Below, in pieces: positions 41,465 through 44,447 of a DNA stretch of 44,447 bases (positions within the stretch are counted from its first letter, which is position 1; every line of letters begins with the position of its first letter). The DNA comes from Prevotellaceae bacterium UBA6858 (GTDB lineage Bacteria; Bacteroidota; Bacteroidia; Bacteroidales; Bacteroidaceae). The notes below the pieces were generated by a model. The model ran no database searches. It saw only the letters and a program-made list of their open reading frames with translations, and was not told the DNA's origin. Position numbers and translations under genes: made by a program. The stretch spans positions 348-44,794 of the forward strand of contig DKDC01000006.1 in NCBI GenBank assembly GCA_002451695.1, read 5' to 3'.

Positions 41465-42646
41465 TCATTCCTTTGGCGGCAGCGACTGGTAGTGCCGCGT
41501 TGTGAAAGTCTGGAGCAAAAACAGCAACGCCAGCACCACAGCCACCTTGTATGGCGCGGCAACGCCCCCGAAGCCGCCATCGTCCAAAAGCTTTGCAATG
41601 GGAGACACGACCAGCGGCGACACGAACTGCCCCAGATACAGGGCGGCGGAAAGCAAAGGCATCACCGTGGTGGCGGAGTTGCGCCCACCCTTTATGGAGG
41701 CGATTGTGTTGAGATAAGGTATGCCAACGCCGTTGGCCATTCCTATGCACGCCGAGCCGGCAAGCACGAAAAACATTGAGCCGCCCATGCAATACAACGT
41801 GAAACCAATAATGAAAAACACAGGGGCGAGGTATTTCATCTGGGATGGAACATGGCGCATCATTTTCCCGAATAACAAGCCCGTGAACGCCGCCACCACG
41901 TCCGTGCCTACCATTATCAGCGTTATGCCGACAGGCGAGAGCTTGCCGCCGTGCGACGCCGTTATCGCGAAATTGGTTACAAACACAAAGAAAATGGTCA
42001 TGAGCAAAACCATCCCGATTACCGAGGGGTGGAACTTCAGAAGTTGTTTGGGCGCAAACGGCACTCCGCGCTTGTTGCTTGAGCCTAAACGTTCGTTGGG
42101 CAGGAAGGCGGCCACAAGGACTATGGCGACAATTCCGAGCAAATAGACCAGAAAGGAAAAGTTCCAACTTACGGTGCACAAAATGCCGGCAAGAAGCGTG
42201 GCTATAACGCCGCCGGTCTGGTTCATGGCGGCGGAAAGTCCCATTAGTCTCGCCTGTTGTTCCGGCGGATAGTAATATGCGAGCAATCCCGTTGAGAGCG
42301 GCATCACAAGTCCCACGCTTATGCCGAGCAATGCCCGCAGAAACAGCAGCACCCCTATTCCTGTGGCAAAAAAGCACAGCGTGCCGCTCGCCACATACAG
42401 TGCAAGCCCGGCAATGGCAATTGTGCGCGAGCCGAAGCGGCGGCTGATTCCGAGGAAAAACAAGTTGGTGAGGATGATGAAGAATGCCGGGACGCTCACG
42501 ATAAGCTGCACCAGCACTTTGGGGCTTTCCGCAAAGTGGGCTTGGATTGTGGCGAGTGCCGGGGCGATTGCCGCTCCTGCCATAACGGTGAGAAGCGACA
42601 TGGAAAGTATTGCGCAGGCTGTGCGGCGCGGTGTTGTGGAGACCAT
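41465..42646 (-). CDS. MFS transporter
   Basis: The 393-residue protein has twelve predicted hydrophobic helices typical of a major facilitator. The helix 2-3 loop LGISRRFGSRTIAIAGLALY matches the family's G-x-x-x-D/R-R-x-G-R-R/K pattern. A drug:H+ antiporter-like motif C is seen near helix 5 (LMGLSAAMNQTGGVIATLLAG). It may export drugs or metabolites; substrate is unknown. It follows the esterase on the same strand, 143 bases away, with a TAAATTTG element at 42774-42767. Confidence 0.88.
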   Translation of the reverse strand: MVSTTPRRTACAILSMSLLTVMAGAAIAPALATIQAHFAESPKVLVQLIVSVPAFFIILTNLFFLGISRRFGSRTIAIAGLALYVASGTLCFFATGIGVLLFLRALLGISVGLVMPLSTGLLAYYYPPEQQARLMGLSAAMNQTGGVIATLLAGILCTVSWNFSFLVYLLGIVAIVLVAAFLPNERLGSSNKRGVPFAPKQLLKFHPSVIGMVLLMTIFFVFVTNFAITASHGGKLSPVGITLIMVGTDVVAAFTGLLFGKMMRHVPSQMKYLAPVFFIIGFTLYCMGGSMFFVLAGSACIGMANGVGIPYLNTIASIKGGRNSATTVMPLLSAALYLGQFVSPLVVSPIAKLLDDGGFGGVAAPYKVAVVLALLFLLQTFTTRHYQSLPPKE

Positions 42647-42766
42647 AATATGAAATGTTTTAATGTAAATCCTTTACGAACCAAGGCTGTCTGTTCGTAA
42701 CCGGACTTACATGCCGCATCGCTGCAACACCACTCGTTACTGTTTTTTCCGCAAGCCTTGCGGCTG

Positions 42767-42774
42767 CAAATTTA
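42767..42774 (-). promoter_or_regulatory. candidate promoter -7 element of the MFS gene
   Basis: TAAATTTG on the minus strand, about 120 bases before the ATG. No -33 TTTG at proper spacing. A short inverted repeat, CCGCAAG/CTTGCGG, lies in the leader just after it. Confidence 0.45.
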
Positions 42775-42789
42775 CGAAATTCTCGTCAG

Positions 42790-44133
42790 TCAGTTTGCGA
42801 GGCTCACGTCGATTTGTGCGGTGTAGATGCGGCGCGGGTCGCCAAACGCCGCGCAGCTGTTGACCATAGACGAAAGGTTTTCCTGCACTTTTCCGCTGAA
42901 CGCCTGTCTGCCGTTCACCATGACGGTCAGCCTGTGGCTCAGGTCGGCGAGGCTGCGGTTGAGATACACCGTGAGCCTGCCGCCTTCAACCGGCGTGTAT
43001 TTGCGCTTGAACCTCATCTCAATTCCCCATACATTGTCTTTCTCCGTGGTGGTGTATTCCACCTTTTCAACCCTCAGGTTTATGGTGTCGCCCTTTATGG
43101 TTTCCTCGTAGAACACCCTTTCCCCGGCTTCTGTTGCCGGCGGTTCAACCACATACAGGTTGCAGAAACCGTCCCTGCGGCATCCGTCCATCTCGAAGTC
43201 CTCCCACGCCACATACTTGGGGTAGGGGTTTCTTGTGTTTGCGGCGAGCCACGGCGTGGTGGTGGAGTAGTCTATGGCGTGTCCGCGCCCGGGGATAACC
43301 TGTATGTTGTGCTTGTAAAGGCTGTCGTGGGCGGCTGAAAGGCTGTCGAATGCCTCCTTTGCATATTTGGTGAGCGTGTTGCGGTAAAAGCCGGTGTCAT
43401 GGTCGCCCGTGAGGAGCGAGAACGGAGTGTTGGCAAAATTTTCCGCCGGGGCGTTCTTCAGCGGCTCGCCCCCCGCCATTGCGCCGCCGCCCGCCAGATA
43501 GTCGGCAAAGAACGAGGTGAGACGCTGCGTGCCGTACGCTCCCTCGGAAATGCCTGTGATATAAATTCTGTCGGGGTCAACATCGCCCGAAGCCAGTGCG
43601 AGGCGCAGCAGCTTTTGCCAAGCCCACACTTTCGCACGCTGCCACCAGCGGTAGTAGCCGCCCTCGTTGGGTATCTGCGGAACGAAATAGACCGATGGCG
43701 CGTCGTTGAACGAGCGCGTGAGCTTGAGACCGTTTGCATACTCCTGCTCCTTGGGGCCCGAACCGTGCAGGTAGAGGAACATGGGATAGCCTGCGGACGG
43801 GCGCGCCCCCTTGCTGAACCATGTGAAGTTCATCGTGGCGTTGTTTTCGAGTTCTGGCGGCAGCCGCCATTTGCCGGCATACGTCAGACTGTCCCTGTTC
43901 ATACGCCCGAGCGTGTCGGGCTCAATCTTGCGCAACGCCCTGCGCCACGACTTCCATATGGCAACCGAGTTCTGCTGCACCTCCTTCACCGACAGCTTCT
44001 TTTTGCTGCCCTCGTATGTCTTTGCCGTGCCCTTAAGCCAGGCCTTGAAAAAGTCATACACGTCATCCGCGCCCGCAGTGAGCGCAATGGCGAAAACTGC
44101 GGCCAAAGTCGCAAAAAACCTCTTATTCATCAT
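42790..44133 (-). CDS. secreted alpha/beta-hydrolase (esterase, PHB-depolymerase-like)
   Basis: The 447-residue protein has a signal peptide (MMNKRFFATLAAVFAIALTA). Its alpha/beta hydrolase core carries the oxyanion region FLYLHGSGPKEQEY, the nucleophile elbow G-I-S-E-G in RIYITGISEGAYGTQRL, an Asp in LLTGDHDTGFYR and the His in VIPGRGHAIDYSTTTP. A C-terminal beta domain follows (about residues 340-447). The fold and motifs suggest a carbohydrate- or polyester-active esterase, but substrate is unknown. The TAACTTTG element is only six bases before the ATG, so the mRNA may be leaderless. Confidence 0.8.
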   Translation of the reverse strand: MMNKRFFATLAAVFAIALTAGADDVYDFFKAWLKGTAKTYEGSKKKLSVKEVQQNSVAIWKSWRRALRKIEPDTLGRMNRDSLTYAGKWRLPPELENNATMNFTWFSKGARPSAGYPMFLYLHGSGPKEQEYANGLKLTRSFNDAPSVYFVPQIPNEGGYYRWWQRAKVWAWQKLLRLALASGDVDPDRIYITGISEGAYGTQRLTSFFADYLAGGGAMAGGEPLKNAPAENFANTPFSLLTGDHDTGFYRNTLTKYAKEAFDSLSAAHDSLYKHNIQVIPGRGHAIDYSTTTPWLAANTRNPYPKYVAWEDFEMDGCRRDGFCNLYVVEPPATEAGERVFYEETIKGDTINLRVEKVEYTTTEKDNVWGIEMRFKRKYTPVEGGRLTVYLNRSLADLSHRLTVMVNGRQAFSGKVQENLSSMVNSCAAFGDPRRIYTAQIDVSLAN

Positions 44134-44138
44134 GGTTG

Positions 44139-44146
44139 CAAAGTTA
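44139..44146 (-). promoter_or_regulatory. candidate promoter -7 element of the esterase gene
   Basis: TAACTTTG on the minus strand, followed by C. The start would fall at or next to the ATG codons at 44133/44130, suggesting a leaderless transcript. No -33 box is clear. Confidence 0.5.
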
Positions 44147-44394
44147 CGAGTAATAACAATACGCTGCTGTTAAATAATGTATCTTAGGGTTTTAGGGCGG
44201 AAGTTACACACAATTTTGCAAACAGCGGCTTATAACAGGAAAAGCGTTTATGAAGCACCATCGCCCCAGCCCTACATAAACCGCTCCAACCGGCACCTTG
44301 CCGCCCCGCCCTTTCATGCCGGCAAAAACCGCGCAGAGACGGATTTGCATATAACATTGGTTATAAGGAAATTGCACAAAATTCAAATCTTTTG

Positions 44395-44447
44395 TAAGCA
44401 TTTGTTTCCCAAAGAGTTGCAGGTAGGCGAAAAAGGTCTGATGTAGT
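44395..44447 (+). repeat. dispersed intergenic repeat, copy F (cut by window end)
   Basis: GTAGGCGAAAAAGGTCTGATGTAGT at the right edge matches the entry and first hairpin arm of copies B, C and E in the same orientation. The remainder lies outside. The rest of 44147-44394 shows no gene. Confidence 0.7.

Noticed and set aside
41403..42377. N-terminal extension of the short GH127-like frame
   Set aside because: It is an out-of-frame shadow of the MFS gene; a signal peptide and a clean promoter fix the start at 41402.

Overview
The window looks like a Bacteroidales (phylum Bacteroidota) chromosome segment. The grounds are PorX and a secreted protein with a type IX secretion tail, repeated promoters of the Bacteroidales form TAnnTTTG, a UpxY-type NusG paralogue heading a capsule locus, GH127-type secreted enzymes, the order pheA - aminotransferase - DAHP synthase/chorismate mutase - tyrA, and a DUF5606 gene. 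I cannot name the genus from sequence alone.

Layout. 1-5955 is core: the end of surE, lpxB, porX, tsaE, frr, rsgA. 5994-7841 is a full-length GH127/DUF1680 glycosidase. 8354-16581 is a regulatory/secretion block: two paralogous membrane-anchored LuxR-type proteins flank a 1167-residue type IX secretion substrate, a 70-residue acidic small protein, a membrane AraC-type regulator and a probable small RNA. 16890-17421 is a YoeB-type toxin-antitoxin pair. 17456-31946 is a minus-strand capsule/exopolysaccharide locus read from upxY towards a GT4 gene. Its middle is visibly AT-richer than the flanks. It holds a Wzx flippase, an EpsG/Wzy-like polymerase, four GT2 and one GT4 glycosyltransferases and a pyruvyl transferase, and it is dotted with accessory or broken genes. 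32647-44133 returns to GC-richer housekeeping genes: a MalY/PatB lyase, a DUF1080 + HxH-motif lipoprotein, DUF5606, the phenylalanine/tyrosine operon with an attenuator-like leader, a short GH127-like protein, an MFS transporter and a secreted esterase.

The most interesting material is inside and around the capsule locus. (a) A two-gene cassette at 26820-27859 pairs a two-membrane-helix, beta-rich protein with a 91-residue protein that reads like a Cas2/SinR-type ferredoxin fold. It sits exactly at the stop codon of an internally deleted F420H2-dehydrogenase-like gene. (b) A two-gene cassette at 18581-20094 pairs an AAA ATPase with a possible PD-(D/E)XK nuclease and has its own promoter. (c) A Rpn-family nuclease gene is followed by an antitoxin-like small gene and a frameshifted zeta-toxin stump. 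(d) Two perfect or near-perfect, mutually exclusive palindromes lie inside the GT4 coding sequence.

A second theme is a dispersed intergenic repeat of about 170-200 bp. Six copies (one cut by the window edge, one decayed) share a hairpin core, 21-bp subrepeats and a terminal palindrome. They separate the functional blocks and often lie between convergent genes, so bidirectional termination is a plausible role.
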